From NCBI RefSeq assembly GCF_026745355.1, contig NC_079206.1:46015716-46079715 (forward strand): 64,000 bases of DNA. The letters are read 5' to 3'. A program made the position numbers and the translations under genes. Of the stretch, positions 43,585 to 53,600 are shown piece by piece. How positions within the stretch are numbered: position 1 is the first letter of the stretch; every line of letters begins with the position of its first letter. Source of the stretch: Beta vulgaris subsp. vulgaris (Eukaryota; Streptophyta; Magnoliopsida; Caryophyllales; Amaranthaceae). A model generated the notes under the pieces. That model was given only the letters and a program-made list of their open reading frames with translations. It ran no database searches and had not been told where the DNA came from.

Positions 43585-44580
43585 GCTTGAAACATGCATA
43601 TACATCCACATAAACACAGCACAACCCCCACATTAACCTCAACACACCCTAAACATGCATATACATCCACATAAAACATAACACAACCCCCATATTAACC
43701 TCAACACATCCTGAAAATGCATATACATCTACATAAACATAACACAACCCCCAAATTATTTTCAAACACACCCCTAAACATGCATATACATCCACATAAA
43801 CACAACACAACTCCCAAATTAATCTCAACACACCCTAAACATGCATATACATCCAAATAAACACAACACAACCCCCAGATTAATCTCTACACACCCTAAA
43901 CATACATATACATCTACATAAACACATCCATACTTCCACATTACTCTAAACATACCCTAATTTTGCATATACATCCACATAAACACAACACAACCCCCAC
44001 ATTAGCCTCAATACACCCTAAACATGCATATACATCCAAATAAAACACAACACAACCCCCCGCATTAACCTCAACACACCCTAGACATGCATATACATCC
44101 AAATAAAACACAACACAACCCCCACATTAACCTCAACACACTCTAAACATGCATATACATCCAAATAAACACAATAAATCCCCCATATTAACCTCAACAC
44201 AACCTAAACATGCATATACATCCACATAAACATAGCATAGCCCCAAATTAATTTCAAAACACCTAAACATGCATATAAATCCAAATAAACACAGCACACC
44301 CCCCAAATTAATCTCAACACTCCCTAAACATGCATATACATCCACATAAACATAGCACAACCCCCAAATTATCTCAACACACCTTAAACATGCATATATA
44401 CCCAAATAAACATAGTATAATCCCCAAATTAATCTCAACACACCCTAAACATACATATACATCAACATAAACACAACACAACTCCCAAACTAATCTCAAC
44501 ACACCCTAAACATGCATATACATCCATGAGCACAACACATCCATCAATTTAATCTCAACACACAACCTAAACATGCACCT
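43585..44580 (+). repeat. Minisatellite, about 16 units of about 61 bp
   Basis: Units carry AAACATGCATATACATCCA, CATAAACACAACACAACCCC and ATTAAYCTCAACACACCCT. Unit starts lie near 43588, 43651, 43712, 43775, 43836 and so on to about 44566. Copies diverge by substitutions and small indels. Minus-strand frames here repeat the same peptide with period and are not genes. Confidence 0.95.
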
Positions 44581-44599
44581 ATGTTGACTTGAACACAAC

Positions 44600-45290
44600 A
44601 CACCATTGACAGATTTGTCACCCAAATGGGGTAGAATAACACATGACAAACCCTTGCCACGTGAGCATCTCACCCCATCTGGGAACATATCTGTCTTAGA
44701 TGGACACTAACATCATATCACATACATATATACACATGTCTCAAACCCTTATCACCTAACATCAATCAAACACCTAAATAAAAAACAACAATTCCATATA
44801 ACTAATCTAAATCGAGAAACTGATACCCTAATAAACTAATCAACAATCACAATGAAAGCCAACATATTTGCAACCCTAATCAACTGAAAACAATAGAAAC
44901 CCTAACAAACTACCAGCAACACTAACCCACAGGCAACATTCATCAAAAACCACCATAAAATACTTATAAATCACAGCTACACATAGTGTAACACATAGAT
45001 TAAATTAAACAAACTAAATTACTCCACATGCAAAGTTCAATAAAAACTTAAACCCTAATAAAATACCAACCGGAACCCTAATAAACCACCAACAATGAAT
45101 CCACATGCAACGTTCATCATAAACTGAAACACTAATAACCTAATCACAACTAAAACCAACTTTTTTTGCAACCATAATAAACTAACAACGAAAAAACCCC
45201 TAATAATCTACGAACAATCCTAACCTACGGGAAAAATTCATCGAAATTCATCATAAATACCAATGTATCATTGAGATTAAACTAAAAAAA
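44600..45290. other. AT-rich stretch without recognised genes
   Basis: It contains loose repeats of ACCCTAATAAACTA. Nothing coding is seen. Confidence 0.4.
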
Positions 45291-45299
45291 ATTAAATTA

Positions 45300-45712
45300 G
45301 ACATGAGCTTAGGAACATTTCACCATTGGGGACATCATCATTTTCTTGGGGAATCCTTTTTCTAGTGTTTCTAGTTGACGAATTAGGTAGATCAGCTTCT
45401 TTGGAAGACTGATCTACAACAACACCATCTCCCAAATCTACAACAACATCATCACTATCTCCAACATCAGCGTCTTTGAGGGGACTTAAATCATTAAAGA
45501 TGATTTTTCTTCCTCACAGAAAACCCAGATCCAGAGGCTTCATCTTCAGGAGTGAAGTGAAGCTTTGGCGTTCTTAACTTCGAAGTTGGTGTTTCAGACT
45601 TCCGCCGTACATAAGTCAAGTTCAAAGAAGAATTATAAGAAAGATTGTTATAATACCGATCCAATTTACGCAACAACCAAGACTCTTCTTCCGATCCCAT
45701 TTTAGATTCACC
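45300..45712 (-). pseudogene. Unrecognised coding-like stretch with one frameshift
   Basis: From the ATG near 45700 the minus strand reads MGSEEESWLLRKLDRYYNNL, LTYVRRKSETPTSKLRTPKL and HFTPEDEASGSGFSVRKK, then stops at 45494. Dropping one base in an A run at about 45505 would continue with FNDLSPLKDADVGDSDD, VVVDQSSKEADLPNSS and QENDDVPNGEMFLSS to about 45300. The product would be a hydrophilic, acidic-tailed protein of about 135 residues with no domain I know. It sits between a minisatellite and a MULE. It may be a captured gene end or an accessory protein of the surrounding mobile DNA. Confidence 0.4.
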
Positions 45713-46433
45713 AAAAAGCATCTCACCTGTATCATTAGAGGCTATCTCAGATCGACAAACAAATGGTGAAAAAAACCCCAAACGCTACCGAAAAAAGGCC
45801 TAGTAAATTAGGATCTATGTGAAAATGATTCACAAAGAGGCCAAGTAAATTAGGGTTTATATGATCAGTTGAGAGATAATCGCGAAGTTCTTCAGAGGAG
45901 AGATATGAATTAGATCAGTTGAGGAAGAATCGAGAAAGTGAGAGAAAAGTAGAAATTAGGATTTTTCAATTTTAGAGGAGAAAGAAGGGAAGGAGATCAA
46001 TTGCGGAAGAGTTGAAAATGTGTGAGGACACTAGAAATTAGGATTCTTCAATAATTGAGGAGAGAGAGTGAGAGGAATAAGAACAATTGAGGATGAATCG
46101 AGAATGTGAGAGGATTTTAAAAATTCTGATGGGTGGTAGGTGGAGTTGGGTTAAAAAGGGAAGAAAATGTTAGGGTAATTAATTGGTGTTAGGTGAGTGT
46201 GTGAGTAATTAATGGGTGTTACGTGAGTAGGTGGGGACGTGGGGTAATTACATAATGATAATATTTTAATAAATAGAAAGTCTTTTGCCATTTACAGATT
46301 GGTTTCACTTATTGTGAATATGACATATAAGGAAAGTGTTTCGCGTATTGTGAAATGGAAGAAGTAAGTTTTAGATTGTAATGCAAAATAAGATTTTTTT
46401 TTTTTTTTTTTTTGGTATTTTGGGCATTATGTG

Positions 46434-46442
46434 GGAAAATTT
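46434..46442. repeat. 9-bp target duplication of the large MULE, left copy
   Basis: GGAAAATTT here and at 50347-50355 is a perfect 9-bp repeat at the outer edges of the inverted ends. Confidence 0.85.
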
Positions 46443-47759
46443 GAGTTAAGGGTACATTTAGGACCTGAACTATTAGGATTTTCACCGTTAAGGACCTACA
46501 ACTATTTTATGCACCGTTCAGGACCTAATGTCAATTGACGTTGCAAAATTGTAACTATAGTTAAGCGCGGGGACCAAATAAAGTAATGAATTGGGAAAAC
46601 CCAAAAAGCAATGATTTGTTGTATTTGGAGCAGAGGAAAAACGCAACGTTTGGCGATTGGTTGCACTGGTATCTATAAACTTGGCGCCACAAAACATAAC
46701 CTCCACTATCTCTTCCTCTGTACTCATTCACTCTTACACTTTTATATACAAGTTCTCTGTCAGATTTGAAAGAAGGCGATTTTAGGGAGATTTTTTCTGC
46801 AAAACACATCAAAATCTTCAAGGTAATTTTCTTTTTCATCTCATGCACTTAAATCTTCATGTTTAAAAGAAGTTATGAATTAGGGTTTTGTTTGAATTTC
46901 GAATTTTATAAATCAAATATCTGTGAGAATTTGACGTTAAGTTGTATGAATTATGCTTTCCTATGTGTTTGTGATGCCGTTGAATGTTATGATCATAAAA
47001 TCTCGTTGAAATATTCAAACTTTTATGTTTTCATGCCCTAAAAAAAATTTAGTTAAAACAGGGGTTGGGTTAAGTTTTAAAATTTTGTTTGTTTGGGAAA
47101 GCTTATTATGTCTTGGTTTGTTATTGAAGGCTTATCATGGAAATGTCAAAGTATGTTGAGGATGTGCTCTTCAACAAGCACATCATGTGCATGTATGTGT
47201 TCCCCAAGCTTGATACGAGGGATAAAGGGGTTGTTTCTTTGGTTTGTAAGAGATGGAAGGAAATGTGGTACTAGAAATGGTGGATTCCAGAGAGAGTATA
47301 TGAATGGGAGAACCGGTTCGAGTCATGGATATGCTGGGACATCATTGAAGATGATGCTAGGTTTCTTAGGTGGTGGCTGCGTCATGAGAAGTGAAGGAGT
47401 AGGCTCCCCTGCTACAAGATGATCTGCACCTTTGTTGTTTTTTTGGTCTCTTTTTAGGGTGGTTGTAGTAGGGGTTATGGTTGTGATCATTAGGGGTTTA
47501 ATTGTTTTTGTTGTTGGCCCTTCTAATATGTAGGTAACTATTGTAGTGCAACCCTTAGAAAATGGAATGAGAATCATTTTGTATATATGAGATTTCATTC
47601 CTTTATTTCCAAATGCATTAGACAGTTTTTGTTGTGGTTTAATATTAATGAAATGGAATTATTCTACTTTAATCAGATGGTGTGTTTTTTATATTAAGTT
47701 GTTAACATGTTTTCCAATGTGTATTGATTCTCATATTTTGAAATACCCATTACAAAAAT

Positions 47760-49124
47760 ATGGATATACCAATGTGCATTGTCATCCACCATGGTGGAAA
47801 GTGGGTTGAGAAGCCAAGCTTCTGTTATATGGGAGGTAATGTGAAGTTGATTAATGATCTTCCTAATGACTTTGATCCAAGTTACCTTAAGGGTTTGATT
47901 AACTCATTAGGGTATAAGAACATTGTGGAGTTGCACTACTGTGATCCATTAAAAGAACTCCATAAAGGAATTAGGTTCCATAGTTATGATGGCACCACAT
48001 TTGGGATGTTTCTAAGCTTGTTATATGAGTACAAGATGCTTGATATATTCACAGAGCATGATGAGGGTGAAGTAGAATGTATAACTCAGGAAACTGTTAC
48101 CAATACTTGTCAGGATCTAATTGTTGGCAATATAGTTCATGAGCCTCTGTCACATTATAGTACTAACAGTGATTACATTGATTATGATGAAGAGGGTTAT
48201 GATAATGAAGATGATGAAGTTAGAGAAGCAAGACAAAAGTTGCAAGAAGACAAAAGGAGAGAAAAATCCTATGAAGAAGAGATTGATTCACTGAGTAGGT
48301 TAGCTGCTAGGAAATGTGTTGATAAAGGAGATTCAGATTATGAGGGTGAGAGCTCTGACTTTGACAGCCCCCAAAAATCAGATGGTGAAGGTGATTGTGG
48401 TTACCTTTTACCACAACCAGGTCATGGTAGGAAGACTAACAAGAGGAAAGCAACTGCCCTATCTGAAGGATACTTAGTTGAGCAAGAGTGTCCATTCTAC
48501 TTAGGACAAGAGTTTGAAAATGCAATTGAGCTCAGGGGTGCAATTACTAACTACTGCATGAACAATGGGAGGGACACTTATTACCCAAAGAATGATGCAA
48601 AGAAAATTGGAATGAGATGCAAAGCAGATAAGTGCTCTTTCTATGTTTATGCATCAGTTGTTAGAGGGAAGGCTCAGTTAGTTGTGAAGACATTAGTCCC
48701 TCAACATAACTGTGGTAGGTTAGCAGTTGTAAAGAAAATTAGAGCTTCATGGATTGCTAAGCTATATCAACAAAAGTTCAAGATCAACCCTTATATGAAG
48801 TGCCATGAAATAGTTGATACACTATGGGCTGAAAAAGGAGTGAAAGGTTCATTATGGCTTGCATTGAAGGCAAGGAGGAAGGCCCAAGCACTAATACTTG
48901 GTGAGTACAAGGAACAATATGGCTTACTTTACATATATGTTGCAGAGATTAAGAGGTCCAACCCTAGAAACACTATAAAGTTTAAGATGAATAGTGGTGT
49001 ATTTGAGAGATTGTACATTTGCTTTGATGCCATCAAGAAGGGATTTTTGGCTGGATGTAGGCCCTTCTTTGGTATTTATGGCTGCTTCTTAAAAGGAGGG
49101 ACAGCTTCTTGTTGCAGTTGGTAG
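47760..49124 (+). pseudogene. MULE transposase, N-terminal and DNA-binding part
   Basis: A 454-codon frame from an ATG. Residues 1-100 (IVIHHGGKWVEKPSFCYMGG, NDFDPSYLKGLINSLGY) form the N-terminal domain common in plant MULE proteins. An acidic linker follows (YIDYDEEGYDNEDDEVREAR). Residues about 240-330 (EQECPFYLGQEFENAIELRG, MRCKADKCSFYVYAS, LVPQHNCGR) are the MuDR-type DNA-binding domain with its Cys/His residues. The frame reaches the start of the MULE DDE domain (CRPFFGIYGCFLKGG) where the first catalytic aspartate (usual G-I/V-D-G) is tyrosine. A frameshift follows, and almost the whole catalytic core is missing before 49140. Confidence 0.9.
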
Positions 49125-49129
49125 AGATG

Positions 49130-49442
49130 GAAACAAACAATTAGAGTGGCCTCAATCAACCTTTAACCCAATACTTGCACCTGCCTTGGAAAAGCTACAT
49201 AACAGGCCTACTATCAAGAGAAAGCCATCTGTTGGGGAGGTAGTTGGTACAAGATTGTCCAAGAAGGGGGTTATAATGAGGTGCAGCAATTGTAGAGAGG
49301 AGGGACACAACAAGAGAAGGTGTCCTGTTCCTACAACACCTAAGGCACCTAATCAGGCAACTGCTACTCCATCAACCCAACAATCACATTCAGCTGTCCC
49401 TATGCACAACATAGGATTTCAAAGACAAGCAAATGTAATGTA
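49130..49442 (+). pseudogene. MULE transposase, C-terminal zinc-knuckle part
   Basis: After a readable VGRDGNKQ the sequence jumps to LEWPQSTFNPILAPALEKLH, KRKPSVGEVVGTRLSKKG and a CCHC knuckle CSNCREEGHNKRRC, then a T/P-rich tail. In intact MULE transposases about 300 residues with the DDE catalytic residues and the SWIM finger lie between these parts. This copy is thus a deletion derivative that could not cut DNA. A small exon may follow at 49514 after a 3' splice site TTGCAG. Confidence 0.8.
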
Positions 49443-49653
49443 ATTTCTGTAACTACATTTTTTATTCATTCACAGTTGCAAATTCTAGAAACTAATGTGT
49501 TTATATCTTGCAGTTCAATGAAAGTCAGTCAAGCTCAAGCAACACAAGTAGAATAACCAATATACCTTCAATTGGATCATTGTACTATGGAGCAACACAA
49601 TTATTCTACGGCTAATACAATGTAAGCATCTTCTTTCCCTTAATTACATAAAA

Positions 49654-50034
49654 TTACATTTTCATTAGCAAAAAGAAAATTACAAACACTAACATTGCCA
49701 CAACAATCCTACATTTCATTAGCTTCTTGTTGATATTTTCCACTTCATCTTCTACTTCCATCTTGCTTCTAATGAAAGCTACCATCTCATCCCTTATTTC
49801 AAGAGGATGAGGACTGTCAATCCACTCAAAGAATTGGCAACCCCTTCTTGTTCTATAATTTTCACAAATATAAAACCTCATGAAAGGATTTCTCATAGTT
49901 TTAGAAACTCTTTTCTTTTCTACTCTGCCACAATCACAGAGCACCTCATTGAAATACATGTTCTTTGCAGATGGAGTTTTGCTTTTTTTTAGTTTTATTG
50001 GTGATGGTGATTGCTGATTGAAGAGGCTGACCAA
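49654..50034 (-). CDS. GRF-type zinc finger protein with C-terminal membrane-like segment
   Basis: A minus-strand frame of 126 codons; no ATG at the left limit (TTG), first internal ATG near 49962 (MYFNEVLCDCGR). It contains CDCGRVEKKRVSKTMRNPFM, then RFYICENYRTRRGCQFFEWI, which fits zf-GRF with four cysteines and the FFEW core. It ends with a charged helix (KMEVEDEVENINKKLMKCRI) and a hydrophobic tail VVAMLVFVIFFLLMK. GRF plus coiled coil plus tail anchor is a layout I know from plant proteins in transposon-rich regions. It converges on the transposase gene inside the same MULE. Confidence 0.7.
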   Translation of the reverse strand: MVSLFNQQSPSPIKLKKSKTPSAKNMYFNEVLCDCGRVEKKRVSKTMRNPFMRFYICENYRTRRGCQFFEWIDSPHPLEIRDEMVAFIRSKMEVEDEVENINKKLMKCRIVVAMLVFVIFFLLMKM

Positions 50035-50419
50035 TGGAGTTTTGCTTATTTTCTGATTTTTTGGCTTCTTAATATATTTTGGGACGTAAGTACACTCCCC
50101 TGCTTTTTTTTGGGTTTCTTTGTATAGCGCATATTGTGAAACTGTATTTCAGGAACTAAAAATTCCAAAAATTCCAACGATTACTTTTTAATTTTAATTT
50201 TCCTTTTTTTTGGGTCTAGTTAACCTCAGTTGAGTTAACGTTGAGTTAACTTGTCGGATTCTTGTCATCAGGTCCCAAAGGATGCATAAAATAATTATAC
50301 CTGAATGGTGAAAAAGATGATAGTTTAGGTTCTCTTTGTAACCTCCGGAAAATTTTCATATACAATCTAAAACCTTTTTCCCCTTGCATTTAAAATCCTA
50401 TTAACCCTCGATTACAATT

Positions 50420-50679
50420 TTATTCTCTTTATAGATATAGATTCACCCATTCCCATCCAGCTCTCCTTCCTAAAACCACAAGTTCGTATTTCCGCCATCA
50501 AATTCGAATAGTTCAAGGAACAATTTCGAGGAAATTCCAAACATTCCGCGCAAATTCATCCCACTAAACCTCTCTTGCACACACACACCACTAATCTTGA
50601 TCTCTGCAACCAAAACCAAAAGCCCAATTTATCTAACAAACAAATCAACAAACAGTTGGTGTGCCTCACAAATTTCACC
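50420..50679 (+). promoter_or_regulatory. SNF12 5' region and leader
   Basis: TCTTTATAGATATAG near 50430 may be a TATA region. A C/T-rich leader with CCCATTCCCATCCAGCTCTC follows. Everything upstream of 50356 is MULE sequence, so the proximal host promoter is at most about 330 bp long here. Confidence 0.4.
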
Positions 50680-53600
50680 ATGTCTGAAACTCAACCTCCA
50701 TCAATGGTTCAGCCCACACAACCCCGTCCCTCAACCCAAACAACTACCCCCACTCCCCGTGCGCCATCTCCGGCGGGTGGCTCAAACACCAAGAAAGGTC
50801 ACGGCAAACACCCTAATAAGCCGCAAAGCTCTTCCGGCACGGGCGGGGGCACGCCTTTCAAGACAATGGAGCTAGCCCCGGCGTCTCGGCGGAAGAAAAG
50901 GAAGACTTCTGAGAAGAAATTGCCCGAAAAAGTGGCTGCCCTTTCGCCGGAAAGTGCACTTTATACTCAGTTAGTGGAATTGGAAGCCAAGGTTGATTCT
51001 GCACTTGGTAGGAAGAAAACTGAAATTGAGGAGTCTGTTAAAAAGCCTTGTTCTGTTCAGAAAACTCTTAGAATTTATGTGTTCAATACATTTGCTAATC
51101 AATTAGATGAAAATGGTGATGCACCCACTTGGACGCTTAAGATAACTGGTACTGTGTTAGATGATGGGGTTGATTCTAATAGGTGTATTTCGAACCCGAA
51201 ATTCTCGTCGTTTTTTAAGAAAATTACAATTTATTTGGATCAAACACTTTATCCTGATAACCATGTGATTTTGTGGGAGAATTCGCGTTCTCCAGTTCTT
51301 CATGAAGGGTTTGAGGTGAAAAGGAAAGGGGATAAGGAATTTACTGCTATTATAAGGCTTGAAATGAATTATGTTCCTGAGAAGTTTAAGTTATCAGCTG
51401 CTCTAACTCAAGCTCTTGGAATTGAGGTCGAATCGCGTGCTAGGATTATGACTGCATTGTGGCATTATGTCAAGGTTAAGAAGTTGCAAGACCCTAATGA
51501 TCCAGCTGTGTTTACATGTGATTCAACTCTAAGGAAAGTATTTGGAGAAGAGAAGGTTAAGTTTGCTGTGGCTTCACAGAAGCTCACACAACATTTGTCA
51601 CCTTTGCAACCTATACATTTGGAGCATAAGATTAAGCTTTCGGGGAATAATCCTAGTGGAAATATTTGTTATGATGTGTTAGTTGATGTTCCCTTTCCTT
51701 TAGAGAAAGATATGTCTGGTTTCTTGGAGAAGATGGAGAAATGTAGAGAAATAGATGATTATGACAGTTCTATTGTTGCTGCTATAAAGAAGATCAATGA
51801 GCATCATCAAAGACGAGCATTTTTCCTCGGATTTAGTAAGTCACCTGCCGAGTTTATTAACACACTGATTGCTTCTCAAGATAGAGATTTGAAGGTCATT
51901 GCTGGTGATGCTATTCGTAATGTCGAGAAAGAGCATCGAAGTCAATTTTACAACCAACCTTGGTAAGGCCCATCATTACTTCTTTCATTGTTTACTAATG
52001 TGTCTCATATACAATCAATATTTAGCATTGTTATAGTATGGGTAGTGAAATTCCTTGTAGCCATAGTAGGGGATCGTAACCCTGGAACTTGATTTTGTCA
52101 AAAAAATTGTCCTAATGTGGTTTGCAAATTGATTTTCCACCTTGAAGTAGATGGCTTGGATGATATCATGTGGCTGTAATAGAATAGATGAAGAGCTGTA
52201 ATAGAGTAGGTGAAGATGAAAGAAATTTGCAAAGTAAGAAGAAGAAACAAATGTCGAACTTCTATAGTAATGGATAGTTGATTGTAATATTGATGTTAGC
52301 ATATCACCATTATAACCCCGAACCCTAGAGTGGCTGGTGAAATCAGAAAGAGAAAGGCATTTATCTCTAGAGTGGCTGGACCATTAGACTTTCTCCCTTT
52401 TTCGTATTCCCTCTCCCATTACATCATTCTCTCTCTGTAACCAACTTCTGCGCGGAGTTCCTTAAATGTGCACGACTTCATTCTCAGGGGATTCCAAAAC
52501 AGAATCTCAGGAGAATTAGGATGTGATTCCCATCCTACCCTTTCCCCAATGTCTAGTAAAGTAAAGCGGATAGCTGGCTTAGGCTGGGTGAGTCGATGTA
52601 TAACAGTGGCAAGAGTGGGATGGATGCATAGCAGGTAGAGGCAGCAAGCTCTGTCATTCTTATTGATCACCTTTACCATTTATCACGTTAATTGTTAGAG
52701 TGTTGTTTACACGGAGACAGTGAATAGAAATGTTGTGAGAGGAGAAGAATGATTCCTCGTGTAACAATATATTCCACTACATTGGCTTTTTTTATGTGAG
52801 TATGCACCTTTTTAGATCTCAGGATGCAAATGGAAAGCATGACAACAGATCCATATTCTAAATTATTCATCGTAAAATTCATGTTTCTATTATTTCATGC
52901 TTTTGTATTCGTGAACTATTGAGTTGGAAAAAGAAATCTTACTTTTCACTCCATGAAATATTCAGTAACCCAAACTTTCAGCCTCAAAAACTCAAATCTT
53001 GTCTGTAATAATGCCTTATAATGTCGGATCTTGATGGAAAGTGGACAAGCTATTTTGTTTTCTTTTTCTGCTTCTTGGATTGCTTGGAACTCTCTGTCAA
53101 GTGCTTTTTCTTGCTATGCAAAATGAGTCTTGCTGTAGCAATTGGCGACTTCGGTAGCTTGATTTGGCTTGCGGACCATGTCTGCAAGTACTTTCTCAAC
53201 ATGTTACTTAATGAAAAGACCCCGAGCCAAGTGAGAAAGAAAGTATAGCTCAAAGAGCTTTTCATGTTGTTAGATTATTCAATTATCTTTGCCTCTTTGG
53301 GGTATAAATATGAGAACGCAAAAGAATGAAAGATGCACAATCTTGAAACTCCGCTTGGTTTTGAATCACTTTGTTCTGATAAATTCCAAAAGGGGAGCAA
53401 GATTTTATTTTGGATCATTGTCATTTTTTTTTCTTTGAATGAAAAATGGACACAATCACCATCTTGTGTAATAGTCTTTCAAATATGTCATATCAGAAGT
53501 TAGTTTTAACAACATCAATATCTTTCGATACAAAAGTCATCCAAAAGGTATCATTGTAGAAATTGGTCTTAATTATGGTGGTATCGACATAAAATATTTT

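Larger units (their letters stand above)
46443..50346 (+). mobile_element. Mutator-like element (MULE), 3.9 kb, internally deleted
   Basis: The ends are degenerate inverted repeats of about 85 bp (left: GGGTACATTTAGGACCTGAA, TTTTATGCACCGTTCAGGAC; right end reversed: CAAAGAGAACCTAAACTAT, TTTTATGCATCC). With the perfect GGAAAATTT duplication this delimits the element. It holds a transposase gene (plus) and a GRF zinc-finger gene (minus) facing each other. Its right edge lies about 330 bp upstream of the SNF12 start codon. Confidence 0.88.

Noticed and set aside
43649..44441. Cys/Val/Tyr-rich repeated peptides on the minus strand
   Set aside because: They are the 61-bp minisatellite read in frame; the period is not a multiple of three and the frames break.
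47093..47422. 109-codon open frame upstream of the MULE transposase
   Set aside because: Composition is unremarkable, with no MULE N-terminal features; likely chance in the element's leader.
52015..53265. Several 60-95 codon frames in the SNF12 intron
   Set aside because: No conserved motifs, both strands similar, mostly without good start context; treated as intron.
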